From: Chryseobacterium sp. ISL-80
GTDB lineage: Bacteria; Bacillota; Bacilli; Bacillales; Cytobacillaceae
Direction of reading: 5' to 3'
Length of the DNA stretch: 59,374 nucleotides
Assembly (NCBI GenBank): GCA_018613055.1
Contig: JAGGQZ010000029.1
Location: 1-59,374 of the forward strand
Shown: positions 43,160-51,215 of the stretch, piece after piece
Layout of the letters: every line of letters starts with the position of its first letter
How positions within the stretch are numbered: position 1 is the first letter of the stretch
Position numbers and translations under genes: made by a program
Notes under the pieces: generated by a model
Databases searched by the model: none
Seen by the model: the letters and a program-made list of their open reading frames with translations, nothing else
Told to the model about the DNA's origin: nothing

Positions 43160-43868
43160 TTACGGGCACATGTTTTCATGGTATGTGACCGTACTTCGGG
43201 GCATTTTTGCACAACGGGCACATATTGACCTACTTGTGACCGTCATCCTGATTTTTCTTCCCGCACGGGTACATGTTGGCTAAACTTGTGACAGTCATTC
43301 TGATCTTTCTTCCCGCACGGGCACATGTTGACCTAACTTGTGACCGTCATTCCGGTTTTTCCTCCCGTACGGTCACATGTTAACCTAACTTGTGACCGTC
43401 ATTCGCTTTTTTCTTCCCGCACGGTCACATGATGGCCTAACTTGTGACCGTCATTCCGGTTTTTCTTCCCGCACGGGCACATGTTGACCTAACTTGTGAC
43501 CGTCATTCCGGTTTTTCTTACCCCACGGGCACATGTCGACCTAACTTGTGACCGTCATTCCGGTTTTTCTTACCCCACGGTCACATGATGACCAAACTTG
43601 TGACCGTCATTCCGGTTTTTCATCCCGCACGGGCACAAGTCGACCTACTTGTGACCGTCATTCCGGTTTTTCTTACCCCACGGGCACATGTTGACCTAAC
43701 TTGTGACCGTCATTCCGTTTTTTTTCCCGTACGGGCACATGATGGCCTAATTTGTGACCGTCATTCGCTTTTTTCTTCCCGCACGGTCACATGTCGACCT
43801 ACTTGTGACCGTCATTCCGGTTTTTCTTCCCGTACGGGCACATGATTACCTGACTAGTTACCATTGGA
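43160..43868. repeat. 51-52-bp tandem array, about 14 units, with inverted half-sites
   Basis: TGTGACCG occurs at 43184, 43235, 43287, 43339, 43391, 43443, 43495, 43547, 43599, 43650, 43702, 43753 and 43804, with a degenerate copy near 43856; steps are 51 or 52 bp. Each unit also carries the inverse CGGTCACA or CGGGCACA about 31 bp on. End units are degenerate and the middle ones nearly identical. It sits between the convergent molybdo-oxidoreductase operon and a minus-strand membrane gene. The open frames across it are repeat-derived. Confidence 0.95.
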
Positions 43869-43875
43869 TGATTTC

Positions 43876-44172
43876 TCATCCCTGGTCGGGCAAATGACCG
43901 CCATTTCTAAAAGCATTGATTTGAGTTTTTAAAGAAGAGTAAACTCCTACCGCTGCATTTCCATAGAAAAAGCCCATGAAAACACCAGCCCAGAGGTTAT
44001 GTGGGTGAGCAATGAAAATAGAAATAATTAAACCAATCAAATTTGCAATTCCAGGAACGTAGGCCTTGCGGAGATGCATCAATATTTTTAGTATCTGTGT
44101 CGCCAAAATGACAACCGGTACAGCGATAACTGCATCCCAAAAGTTCGTGTGTATGATCGGAAAAGCCTCCAT
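43876..44172 (-). CDS. Hypothetical membrane protein, about 98 aa
   Basis: Three hydrophobic segments (AVIAVPVVILATQILKILM, GIANLIGLIISIFIAH, LWAGVFMGFFYGNAAVGVYS), with a size and layout reminiscent of phage-holin-like or YtxH-unrelated small membrane proteins; the family is not recognised. ATG 44172 lies 11 bases after GAGGG; a TTG at 44184 is less likely. No phage genes nearby. The 51-52-bp array starts directly after its stop. Confidence 0.6.
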   Translation of the reverse strand: MEAFPIIHTNFWDAVIAVPVVILATQILKILMHLRKAYVPGIANLIGLIISIFIAHPHNLWAGVFMGFFYGNAAVGVYSSLKTQINAFRNGGHLPDQG

Positions 44173-44288
44173 GTATTGGACCAACCCTCTTTATATTGAT
44201 TACTATACATATCTTTTCCTGTCGATTCATTCTTATTACAAAGGTAGTTTTTAGCGGCTTTTCTTTGGCTTAAAATATATCTTTCATC

Positions 44289-44807
44289 TCATAAAATATT
44301 TATAATTTCATCACTATTCTTAACATCGGCAAACCAGCGCAGCACTCCATTATGGTGGTTTATAATCTGCTGTGCTGATAATTCTGTGGTCGGCCAAGTA
44401 CTATGCAAATCAGACACTAAGGTAACTTTATATCCCTTACTGAACGCACTCCGGCAAGTAGTATCAACGCAAATTTCCGTTTGGATTCCCGCTAACACCA
44501 AATGCTGAATGTTCTTCTCTTTTAATTCCTGTTCTAAATTTGTGTTAAAAAATGAGTCTGGAGTGTTTTTTTGGACTCTGATGTCACCCTTTTGAGGTGC
44601 GATTTCAGAATGGACCTCCCACAAATGAGTGCCGTACTTCAATGAGAGGTCATTGTGCTGGATGTAGAAAACCGGTATCCTCTGGACACGTGCCTGCTCT
44701 AGCAGTTTTTTCATTCCTTTAAGTAATCCTTCCCCATTGAATACCTCGTTCCCTTCCTGAAACATTTCATTTTGGACATCTATTACTAGCAGGGCTTTCT
44801 TGTTCAT
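44289..44807 (-). CDS. Isochorismatase-family cysteine hydrolase (second)
   Basis: 172 aa. Catalytic Asp10 in LLVIDVQNEM, Lys in RVQKNTPDSF and Cys in GIQTEICVDTT. Not closely similar to the 24115 copy. Typical YcaC/YrdC-like small hydrolase; substrate unknown. ATG preceded by GGGGAGAAAATG. A decayed gene 3' end lies immediately upstream (44825-44935), suggesting the operon lost its first gene. Confidence 0.92.
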   Translation of the reverse strand: MNKKALLVIDVQNEMFQEGNEVFNGEGLLKGMKKLLEQARVQRIPVFYIQHNDLSLKYGTHLWEVHSEIAPQKGDIRVQKNTPDSFFNTNLEQELKEKNIQHLVLAGIQTEICVDTTCRSAFSKGYKVTLVSDLHSTWPTTELSAQQIINHHNGVLRWFADVKNSDEIINIL

Positions 44808-44824
44808 AATCTCATTTTCTCCCC

Positions 44825-44935
44825 TTATAAAAGCATCTTCTCGAACTTCTTTAGCGCTTCAGGTCCAGCCACATTGTTAACATGTGAAAGCAAATACTCC
44901 CTTGCACTGTCTCTAGATGGACCACCCTATGCTAC
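44825..44935 (-). pseudogene. 3' remnant of an unidentified gene
   Basis: The minus strand reads GGPSRDSAREYLLSHVNNVAG, then PEALKKFEKMLL, stop at 44825. This is protein-like in composition and codon use, but no start or ribosome site lies upstream. It ends 17 bases before the isochorismatase gene, so it looks like the surviving tail of a former upstream operon partner. The original family is not identified. Confidence 0.45.
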
Positions 44936-45020
44936 TATTTATAGAAACGGTAAAGTTGTTGTCTTACATGGATTTAGTTCATTTAAAAGCTTTAACTACT
45001 TCCTTATCCACTTCATACAA

Positions 45021-45689
45021 TCAATTTTGTTCTGTTTCACTCAATTCACCATTTTTAATCGTAATTAACTTAGACGCATAATTCACAAACAGTCCATTTT
45101 CCACCACACCCGGGATCATGTTCAGCTTTACCTCTAGTTCAGCTGGTGATTCAATCCGCTTAAAGTCGCAGTCCAGTATGTAATTGCCATTATCCGTTAT
45201 AAAAGGTTGGCCTTCTTTTTGTCTTAATTTCGGTATGCAGCGCAGGGTTTCGATTTTTCCGGCGGTCATTTCAACTCCAAATTGGACAACCTCCACCGGC
45301 AGTGGAAAAGTCCCCAGCTTATCTGCCAATTTGGCCGAGTCGGCAATCACAATAAAGCTGGAAGCAGCGTTTGCAATGATTTTTTCCCTCAGTAACGCTC
45401 CTCCTCCGCCTTTGATCAAATTCATGTCTGAATCCACCTGATCTGCCCCATCAATGGCAACGTCAAGGGCCTTGACCTCTTTCAAATCGACCAGGGGAAT
45501 TCCTTCTTCCTTCGCTAGCGCTGCTGTCTGTTCGGATGTAGGTACTCCCTTGATTTTCAGCCCGCCTCTTACTAATTCACCGAGTTTTTTGATTGTATAA
45601 AAAATGGTGGAGCCAGTACCGAGACCAACCACCATTCCATCTTTGATGTACTCAACCGCCTTCTCACCAACCATCTGCTTTTCATTCAT
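45021..45689 (-). CDS. rpiA: Ribose-5-phosphate isomerase A
   Basis: 222 aa. VVGLGTGSTIFYTIKKLGE (phosphate-binding loop), LDVAIDGADQVDSDMNLIKG (catalytic Asp region), GGGGALLREKIIANAA (KGGGG-type loop) and the C-terminal VVENGLFVN. Interconverts ribose-5-P and ribulose-5-P in the pentose phosphate pathway. B. subtilis uses the unrelated RpiB, so carriage of RpiA is a lineage marker. ATG has GAGAGGTGATAATA. Monocistronic. Confidence 0.96.
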   Translation of the reverse strand: MNEKQMVGEKAVEYIKDGMVVGLGTGSTIFYTIKKLGELVRGGLKIKGVPTSEQTAALAKEEGIPLVDLKEVKALDVAIDGADQVDSDMNLIKGGGGALLREKIIANAASSFIVIADSAKLADKLGTFPLPVEVVQFGVEMTAGKIETLRCIPKLRQKEGQPFITDNGNYILDCDFKRIESPAELEVKLNMIPGVVENGLFVNYASKLITIKNGELSETEQN

Positions 45690-45853
45690 TTATTATCACC
45701 TCTCGTTCATTTTACCCTTTAAAAAGGAAATCTCGCTTTTAAGCGATATACGGAGAGTCTTTCCCTTTAATTATTTCATTCAGGCTATTTATTTTTACAA
45801 ATATTTCTAATATTATAGATTTGAGGTAACACATATGTAAAGGTGGGAGTTTA

Positions 45854-46291
45854 TTGAAAAGATATAACAGTTTACTGCTTGTACTGCTGGCATTTTCGCT
45901 TATTGGTAATGGAAATTTATTTAACAAAAATCAAGAGTCAAGGACCGAGCTTTTAGAGCACGAAGTATCAAGCTTCAAAACTCTCACCCAGAATACGTTA
46001 ACCGGATTAAAGCAGGACAATTCAGCTCTTCTAAAGCAAACCTACAGCAACCTTCAAAGCAATCCGCCTTTTGGTTCCCGATCTTTTGCCAATACCGAAC
46101 AAGTCCTTAATAAATATGAACAAATTTTCAAGGATTCGATGAACGATAAACAAGGTAGCCATTCACAAGAAATTGCACAGCTTGAAAAAATCTTCAAGAT
46201 ACTTGTACAGCTATCAGAAAAAGAAAAAATCAGTGAAAAAGACGTGAAATCATCATTCACTAAGATCGATGCTATCTTAGCAGTAGAATGA
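45854..46291 (+). CDS. Hypothetical exported protein, 145 aa
   Basis: N-terminal signal segment (YNSLLLVLLAFSLIGNGNLF) with no lipobox Cys, then a soluble, helical, charged domain. TTG start at 45854 with AAAGGTGGGAG upstream. A terminator follows the stop directly. The family is not recognised. Confidence 0.7.
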   Translation: MKRYNSLLLVLLAFSLIGNGNLFNKNQESRTELLEHEVSSFKTLTQNTLTGLKQDNSALLKQTYSNLQSNPPFGSRSFANTEQVLNKYEQIFKDSMNDKQGSHSQEIAQLEKIFKILVQLSEKEKISEKDVKSSFTKIDAILAVE

Positions 46292-46313
46292 ATCCTCTAA
46301 AAGAGGATTTTTT
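46290..46313 (+). terminator. Terminator of the 145-aa exported protein gene
   Basis: Stem ATCCTCT/AGAGGAT with a 3-base loop and T7 tail. Confidence 0.85.
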
Positions 46314-46651
46314 TATTCCTTAACCTTTACAGCAACTATATCAGCAAAATTGATGGCAATAGCACTGCCATCTTCAGTAACCATCCGTACCTGCTTACGT
46401 ATTGGGTCAAGGAAATGGATGTGGCCTGTTTCTTCATATGTAAATCCATCTTCCCACTTCGAGATTATTACTGGGTATGTATATTCCATCGCGTAGCAAA
46501 TCTGGTTCTCCAGTTCCTGGATTTCGTATTCGTCGAGCAGCGGACGCGGCTGCCGCAATTCATCACGGGCGAGTTCTCTCAATAAGGCCCGATGCTCCGG
46601 CATAAAATGTGCAGGCATAAATTTCAGCTTTCCTCTGTCTCGTATTCTCAT
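46313..46651 (-). CDS. YolD-like protein
   Basis: 112 aa. YolD-like pattern: RIRDRGKLKFMPAHFMPEHR at the N-terminus and ITFADIVAV-type ending (IAINFADIVAVKVKE), with a WEDGFTYEETGHIHFLDP middle. YolD-like proteins usually accompany UvrX/DinB-type Y-family DNA polymerases; none is adjacent here. Its promoter contains a LexA box, so it should be SOS-induced. ATG 46651 follows AAAGGATGG. Confidence 0.9.
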   Translation of the reverse strand: MRIRDRGKLKFMPAHFMPEHRALLRELARDELRQPRPLLDEYEIQELENQICYAMEYTYPVIISKWEDGFTYEETGHIHFLDPIRKQVRMVTEDGSAIAINFADIVAVKVKE

Positions 46652-46691
46652 GCTGACCATCCTTTCGGGATTACTTAAATTTATTATATCC

Positions 46692-46705
46692 CGAACAAAC
46701 GTTCG
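46692..46705. promoter_or_regulatory. LexA (DinR) SOS box in the yolD-like promoter
   Basis: CGAACAAACGTTCG is a perfect match to the Bacillus LexA site (CGAAC-N4-GTTCG). It directly precedes a TATAAT -10 element (46684-46689) on the minus strand, 40 bases upstream of the YolD-like start. Confidence 0.92.
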
Positions 46706-46756
46706 TAAACCATACCCATTTTATTTTTTCATGAAAAAAGACCAGCCTCAGCCAGT

Positions 46757-47125
46757 CTACGCAGTCACTTCATGATATTTAAAATAAGTTGAGAGCTTTG
46801 AATCGACATGATCCTTCCACCCATCCAATGGTACATTCAAATTCTTAAGTATTTTATAGGCATGAACCCAGGCACTCATCTCTGCGGTGATCCGGTAGGA
46901 CCAATCATTCAGCCATTTTTCATAATCAAGCTCGCCATTGATAAAGTCAATTAAATGGCCAATTTCATGGGCAAAAGCATAAACATTTTCAAGCGTGGTC
47001 GACAATGGAATCGTTATGGACATGTTAGGATTAAAATTGATTTTTTTCTTCGAATCGTAAATCACCCTGCAATTCAACTTCTCCGCCTCTTCTACTAAAC
47101 GTAAAAAAGTACCATACGTAACCAT
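46757..47125 (-). CDS. ImmA/IrrE-like zinc metallopeptidase
   Basis: 122 aa. Zinc-binding HEIGH (AFAHEIGHLIDF) with a downstream Glu in ITAEMSAW as third ligand, in the compact ImmA/IrrE fold. Such proteases cleave phage- or element-encoded repressors; here there is no HTH repressor nearby, so its target is unknown. ATG has AAAGGGGAAAATGG. A weak G-U-rich hairpin at 46736-46758 may terminate it. Confidence 0.8.
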   Translation of the reverse strand: MVTYGTFLRLVEEAEKLNCRVIYDSKKKINFNPNMSITIPLSTTLENVYAFAHEIGHLIDFINGELDYEKWLNDWSYRITAEMSAWVHAYKILKNLNVPLDGWKDHVDSKLSTYFKYHEVTA

Positions 47126-47291
47126 ACCATTTTCCCCTTTTTATCTTTCTAGTTTTCTAACTATTATATACTATTCTTGAGGAATGCATACCCTGTTTTT
47201 TCTTAATTTTCAGAAATTATCTATTCGAAAATAGGACATCCCTTCCCGGCATATCTTGATAAAAGGTACAAATAATTGGGAGTTGATTTCT

Positions 47292-48704
47292 GTGAATATA
47301 CATGTCGTTAAACCAGGTGACAGCCTGTGGAGAATTGCACAGGGATACCAAACAACAATCAATCAGATCGTTTCAGCGAATGAACTCGATAATCCCAATG
47401 TATTAGTAGTCGGTCAATCGCTCGTGATTTCGGAGAATAACCGGGAATATGTCGTCCAGCAGGGTGACAGTTTATGGTCAATCGCTACTCGTTACGGGGT
47501 TACTCTTCAGGAACTCGCAAGCTACAATAATATAGCGGATCCATCGTTGATATTTGTAGGCCAAATGCTTAAGATGCCGTATTTTTCACATAGGATTCTG
47601 GCTGGTGAGACCCTCTGGACCATTGCACAGCGATATAGAGTGACGGTTAACCAGATTTCAGAGGCTAATAATATTTCGAATCCCTCTCTTATTTATCCAG
47701 GGTATGTTCTTAGAATACCTGCTCCCGCAAAACCAGTAATCGAGGTTAATGCCTATATAACCAGGATGAGTGAAGCAGGAAGTCAAACTGTCTTAAAATA
47801 TGGGTCTCTTTTTACCTATTTATCGCCTTTTTCCTATAAGGTAAGTGAAAGTGGTGAATTGATTGAACTACAGGATGCAAGTGTTCTTCAGGCTGCAAAA
47901 AGGACCAACACTTCCCCTCTGCTGACCATCACAAATGAAGCAGATGGCTCGTTCAATTCAGACCGGGCAGCTGCCATCCTGCGCAACCCAGCTGTTCAGG
48001 ATACACTTTTGAACAATGTCCTTGCAGAAATGAAAGAAAAGGGCTATACAGGACTGAATATTGATTTCGAGTATGTGTATCCCGAGGACCGAGAAAACTA
48101 CAATGATTTTCTTCGAAAGACCGTTGCCCGCATGCATTCCGCGGGTTATACCGTCTCGACTGCCCTGGCACCGAAACAAAGAGCCGACCAGCAGGGCTTG
48201 CTGTATGAAGCCCACGACTACAATGCACATGGTCAAATTGTTGATTTTGTCATCATCATGACGTATGAATGGGGCTGGTCCGGCGGCAGGCCATGGGCAA
48301 TTGCGCCGATAAACGAAGTGAGAAAAGTTTTGGATTATGCTGTCACAGCCATTCCGCGTGAAAAAATTCTGATGGGTGTGCCATTGTATGGCAGGGACTG
48401 GAACATCCCATGGGAGCAGGGAACTTACGCGAAGACACTAAGTCCAAAAGGAGCAGTTGAACTTGCCGCACAGCAGGGTGTGAACATCCAATTCGACGAT
48501 CAGTATCAATCACCCTTCTTCCGCTATACAGACGCAAATGGACAGGAGCATGTAGTATGGTACGAAGACGCCAGAAGCGTCCAGGCCAGATACGACACGG
48601 TAAAAGAATACGGACTGCGCGGTGTGAGCTACTGGGTACTTGGCCCTTCCTTTCCGCAGAACTGGCCTGTGCTACAGAAAAATTTTCAAGTACGTAAGCT
48701 GTAA
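47292..48704 (+). CDS. LysM-GH18 spore germination protein (YaaH/SleL-like)
   Basis: 470 aa. Three LysM repeats (about residues 2-46, 50-94, 96-142: HVVKPGDSLWRIAQGY, YVVQQGDSLWSIATRYGV, RILAGETLWTIAQRY). The GH18 domain runs from about 150 to 470, with catalytic GLNIDFEYV (Glu in the DxE pair), TALAPKQ, IMTYEWGWSGG and GVPLYGRDW. YaaH/SleL enzymes are cortex-lytic N-acetylglucosaminidases of the spore coat. GTG 47292 lies 9 bases after GGGAG; the frame to 47256 lacks a site. No signal peptide, as expected for spore-coat assembly. Confidence 0.9.
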   Translation: MNIHVVKPGDSLWRIAQGYQTTINQIVSANELDNPNVLVVGQSLVISENNREYVVQQGDSLWSIATRYGVTLQELASYNNIADPSLIFVGQMLKMPYFSHRILAGETLWTIAQRYRVTVNQISEANNISNPSLIYPGYVLRIPAPAKPVIEVNAYITRMSEAGSQTVLKYGSLFTYLSPFSYKVSESGELIELQDASVLQAAKRTNTSPLLTITNEADGSFNSDRAAAILRNPAVQDTLLNNVLAEMKEKGYTGLNIDFEYVYPEDRENYNDFLRKTVARMHSAGYTVSTALAPKQRADQQGLLYEAHDYNAHGQIVDFVIIMTYEWGWSGGRPWAIAPINEVRKVLDYAVTAIPREKILMGVPLYGRDWNIPWEQGTYAKTLSPKGAVELAAQQGVNIQFDDQYQSPFFRYTDANGQEHVVWYEDARSVQARYDTVKEYGLRGVSYWVLGPSFPQNWPVLQKNFQVRKL

Positions 48705-48712
48705 ACAAACAA

Positions 48713-48743
48713 CAATCCTGCGAATTCGTGATCGCAGGATTTT
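48713..48743. terminator. Bidirectional terminator
   Basis: Stem AATCCTGCGA/TCGCAGGATT with T6 tail, between the LysM-GH18 gene and the minus-strand 58-aa gene. Confidence 0.9.
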
Positions 48744-48920
48744 TTAAATGCCATCAAATATGGACCTCGCCAGGAACCTAAATAAATAGAATACCAGCCG
48801 GAATGGAAGGAAGATCAACTCCGGAATATAAAAAAGCACATCAAATACAAAATCCACAAAAGTATAACTGCCGTCCCGCTTCTTTTTCCTTCTCTTTTCC
48901 GACCGTTTTTCTACAAACAT
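48744..48920 (-). CDS. Small basic membrane-associated protein, 58 aa
   Basis: ATG 48918-48920 has AGGAGG with ideal spacing. Basic N-terminus (FVEKRSEKRRKKKRDGSY), then hydrophobic, aromatic-rich segment (FVFDVLFYIPELIFLPFRLV). Similar small proteins are common in Bacillus; function unknown. The upstream CxxC protein gene is 20 bases away and probably co-transcribed. Confidence 0.65.
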   Translation of the reverse strand: MFVEKRSEKRRKKKRDGSYTFVDFVFDVLFYIPELIFLPFRLVFYLFRFLARSIFDGI

Positions 48921-48940
48921 ACTGGTTCCTCCTGTAATTC

Positions 48941-49105
48941 TTACTTTTCATTGCACTCATTACAAATTATTTTACCCTGATACTGTAAAAATGCTTTGAT
49001 CTCGGTCATCCCCTTCGATTCCGGGTACCTCATTTTTACGAAGATCTCTTCATTGGCTTGAATTTCTTTCTTACATACCGAGCACTGTGGCGTAATTTTG
49101 AACAT
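48941..49105 (-). CDS. Small zinc-ribbon-like protein, 54 aa
   Basis: ATG 49105 follows CGAGGTG. Two CxxC pairs (PQCSVCKKE near the start, IICNECNEK at the end) separated by about 36 residues predict a zinc ribbon. Similar Bacillus proteins are sometimes mislabelled as Fe3+ hydroxamate transporter components; nothing supports transport here. Confidence 0.75.
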   Translation of the reverse strand: MFKITPQCSVCKKEIQANEEIFVKMRYPESKGMTEIKAFLQYQGKIICNECNEK

Positions 49106-49150
49106 GAAATTCACCTCGGTTTTAATACGATTTTTAAACAGAAAAGTTTC

Positions 49151-49256
49151 AACCGTCGATAAAATTACTCCAACCGTCGAAAAAAGCTGTCTAACCGTTA
49201 AAAAAACTGCGACAACCGTTCATATATTCCCGCTAACCGTTTATATCTCTTAGTTA
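49151..49256. repeat. Exact 21-bp tandem array, 5 copies
   Basis: AACCGT recurs at 49151, 49172, 49193, 49214 and 49235, always 21 bp apart, followed by A-rich, varying spacers; the next position (49256) is degenerate. It lies between the zinc-ribbon gene's 5' end and the ABC permease terminator. Same style as the TTTATAGCG array (20 bp). Confidence 0.85.
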
Positions 49257-49316
49257 AAGCCGAAACAGTCTCCAATCGGTAAAACCCTGACCACTTCGGC
49301 CAGGGTTTTTAGCATT

Positions 49317-50297
49317 TTAATATATATCTTGCCTAATAAAGACAGCAAATGAAACAATCAAAGCTGCCAATCCCCAAACTGCCAGTACCACCAGCGAAAA
49401 ACCCAGCGACATTCCTTCGATTGGGGGTGCCTGGCCGGACAGGTAGCCTGTCAGATTCAAATTGATCATGAACAGGTATTTTGCCGATTCCCATGATGAG
49501 ACCATATTGCTGAGGATGGCTCCGGAGATCAGCGCTGCGAGCATGACACCCATTCCGGCTGGTGTATTCCTGATCAGAACGGACAGCATGAATGTGATTG
49601 TGCCGACAATGAGTGCCACAAACCAAACAAGGCTGAATTCCATCAGGAGATACTGCCACTGCGGAATCATCTGGACTGCATTCGTGTTCAGTTCATTCCC
49701 TTCGACACTGAACCCGGTGATCACAGGTGCTGACCATCCTTGATAACCAAATATGAGCCCGGATATCAAATAAGAGAGCAGTCCAAACAGGACGACGATG
49801 ATTGAAACGGATAAGATCAATGCAATGTATTTGCTCATCAGGATCTTCCAGCGCTTGACCGGTCGTGTCAGCAACAGCTTTACCGTGCCTGCTGTCCGCT
49901 CAGATGACACGATATCTGCCGCGACCACCATGATCATCAATGGAAGGAACAAGTTGATCGAGTGTTCGGCGAACATCCTCGCGAAGCTTGGTGCACCAGG
50001 CTCCATCGGATTCACATTTTTATCGAGATAATATTGTTGCTGCTGGATTCGCAGCTGCAGCTCGCTTTTCCACTCGTCTGAAATCCCGCTGCTCGTGATC
50101 CTGTTTTGCGTATCGATGATTTGCTGCTGTAAGGTCGTCCGCCAATCCACATCCCCGAAACGCTCTAGCCGTCTTTCAATTTCCCTGTATTGGGAATAGG
50201 TGAAAAGCGCCACAAGGACCGCGATGATTCCAGCGACGATCAGGATTCTCTTTTTGCGGACGATTTTCAGCATTTCATTCCTAACGAGGCTAATCAA
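49317..50297 (-). CDS. ABC-2 type transporter permease
   Basis: About 326 aa. Six membrane helices; first at about 18-35, then an extracytoplasmic loop (about 36-110) with coiled-coil tendency, then SSERTAGTVKLLLTRPVKRW, typical of ABC-2 permeases. TTG 50297 lies 5 bases after GGAGGTGA; a GTG at 50306 would lie inside that site. Overlaps the ATPase gene by 8 bases. Pairs with it as an exporter, perhaps for lipid-like or peptide cargo. A 21-bp array follows. Confidence 0.88.
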   Translation of the reverse strand: MISLVRNEMLKIVRKKRILIVAGIIAVLVALFTYSQYREIERRLERFGDVDWRTTLQQQIIDTQNRITSSGISDEWKSELQLRIQQQQYYLDKNVNPMEPGAPSFARMFAEHSINLFLPLMIMVVAADIVSSERTAGTVKLLLTRPVKRWKILMSKYIALILSVSIIVVLFGLLSYLISGLIFGYQGWSAPVITGFSVEGNELNTNAVQMIPQWQYLLMEFSLVWFVALIVGTITFMLSVLIRNTPAGMGVMLAALISGAILSNMVSSWESAKYLFMINLNLTGYLSGQAPPIEGMSLGFSLVVLAVWGLAALIVSFAVFIRQDIY

Positions 50298-51201
50298 TCG
50301 ATTCACCTCCAGTCAATTCAAGGAACAGGTCCTCAAGCGCAGGCAATTTCCTGTTCATTTCGTTCACTCGAACTCCTTTTTCCACTAACATCTGATTCCA
50401 TCTTGCCGATTGAGTTTCAATATAAGGGGTGATAATTGTCCCATCCGGGCCGTCCAGAACATCTGTGACTCCACTTAAAATCTCCCTGGCCGTTTCTCGC
50501 GGTACTGCCTGCCAGATGATTTTTTCCTGCAAAGCCAACAGGTTCTCTACATAATCGACTTTAATAATGGATCCCCTCGAAATAATGGCGACACGGTCAC
50601 ACATCAGCTGGATTTCACTCAACAGATGGCTCGATACTAGAACGGTCAGCCCTTCTTCCTCAGCGAGATAACGGATAAAGTTCCGCATTTCCCTTATGCC
50701 CATAGGATCAAGTCCATTTGTCGGTTCGTCCAAAATCAGCACTTTTGGCTTGCCAAGCAAAGCCTGGGCAATTCCGAGACGCTGCCGCATCCCGAGGGAA
50801 TATGTTTTAACAGGGTCGTGAATCCGTTCTTCCAGACGTACAAGCTTGACGACGTAATCCATATGGGCACGATCCACTTCTGGCAGCATCCTCGCAAAAT
50901 GCTCAAGATTCTCCCAGCCTGTCAAATAGGAATAGAGTTCAGGATTTTCCACGATACAGCCCATCTGTGCCATCGCTTTCGTAAAATTCTTCCTGACATT
51001 ATAACCGCCTATTTCAATTGTTCCGGCACTTGGTTTAATCAATCCGACAAGCATACGGATTGTGGTCGTTTTGCCCGCTCCATTTGGTCCAAGGAACCCA
51101 AAGACCTCTCCTCTTTTTAAATCAAAGTCGATTCCTTTAATGATCTCTTTTTTGCCGATTGTTTTTCTCAGCCCTTTTACAGACAGTGTAATCTCACTCA
51201 T
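50290..51201 (-). CDS. ABC transporter ATP-binding protein
   Basis: 303 aa. Walker A GPNGAGKTT, signature YSLGMRQRLGIAQALL, Walker B VLILDEPTNGLDP and switch His in SSHLLSE, followed by a 90-residue C-terminal domain as in BcrA/CcmA-type ATPases. Works with the 49317 permease. ATG 51201 follows GGGGGGAAGAAGG, which overlaps the SGNH hydrolase stop. Confidence 0.93.
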   Translation of the reverse strand: MSEITLSVKGLRKTIGKKEIIKGIDFDLKRGEVFGFLGPNGAGKTTTIRMLVGLIKPSAGTIEIGGYNVRKNFTKAMAQMGCIVENPELYSYLTGWENLEHFARMLPEVDRAHMDYVVKLVRLEERIHDPVKTYSLGMRQRLGIAQALLGKPKVLILDEPTNGLDPMGIREMRNFIRYLAEEEGLTVLVSSHLLSEIQLMCDRVAIISRGSIIKVDYVENLLALQEKIIWQAVPRETAREILSGVTDVLDGPDGTIITPYIETQSARWNQMLVEKGVRVNEMNRKLPALEDLFLELTGGESID

Positions 51202-51215
51202 CCTTCTTCCCCCCT

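Noticed and set aside
43585-43845. 86-residue open frame across the array
   Set aside because: It encodes repeats of the 51-52-bp unit itself and has no ribosome site. A low-complexity product of the array, not a gene.
43876-44172. Phage holin
   Set aside because: Only size and hydrophobicity fit; no endolysin or other phage gene is nearby.
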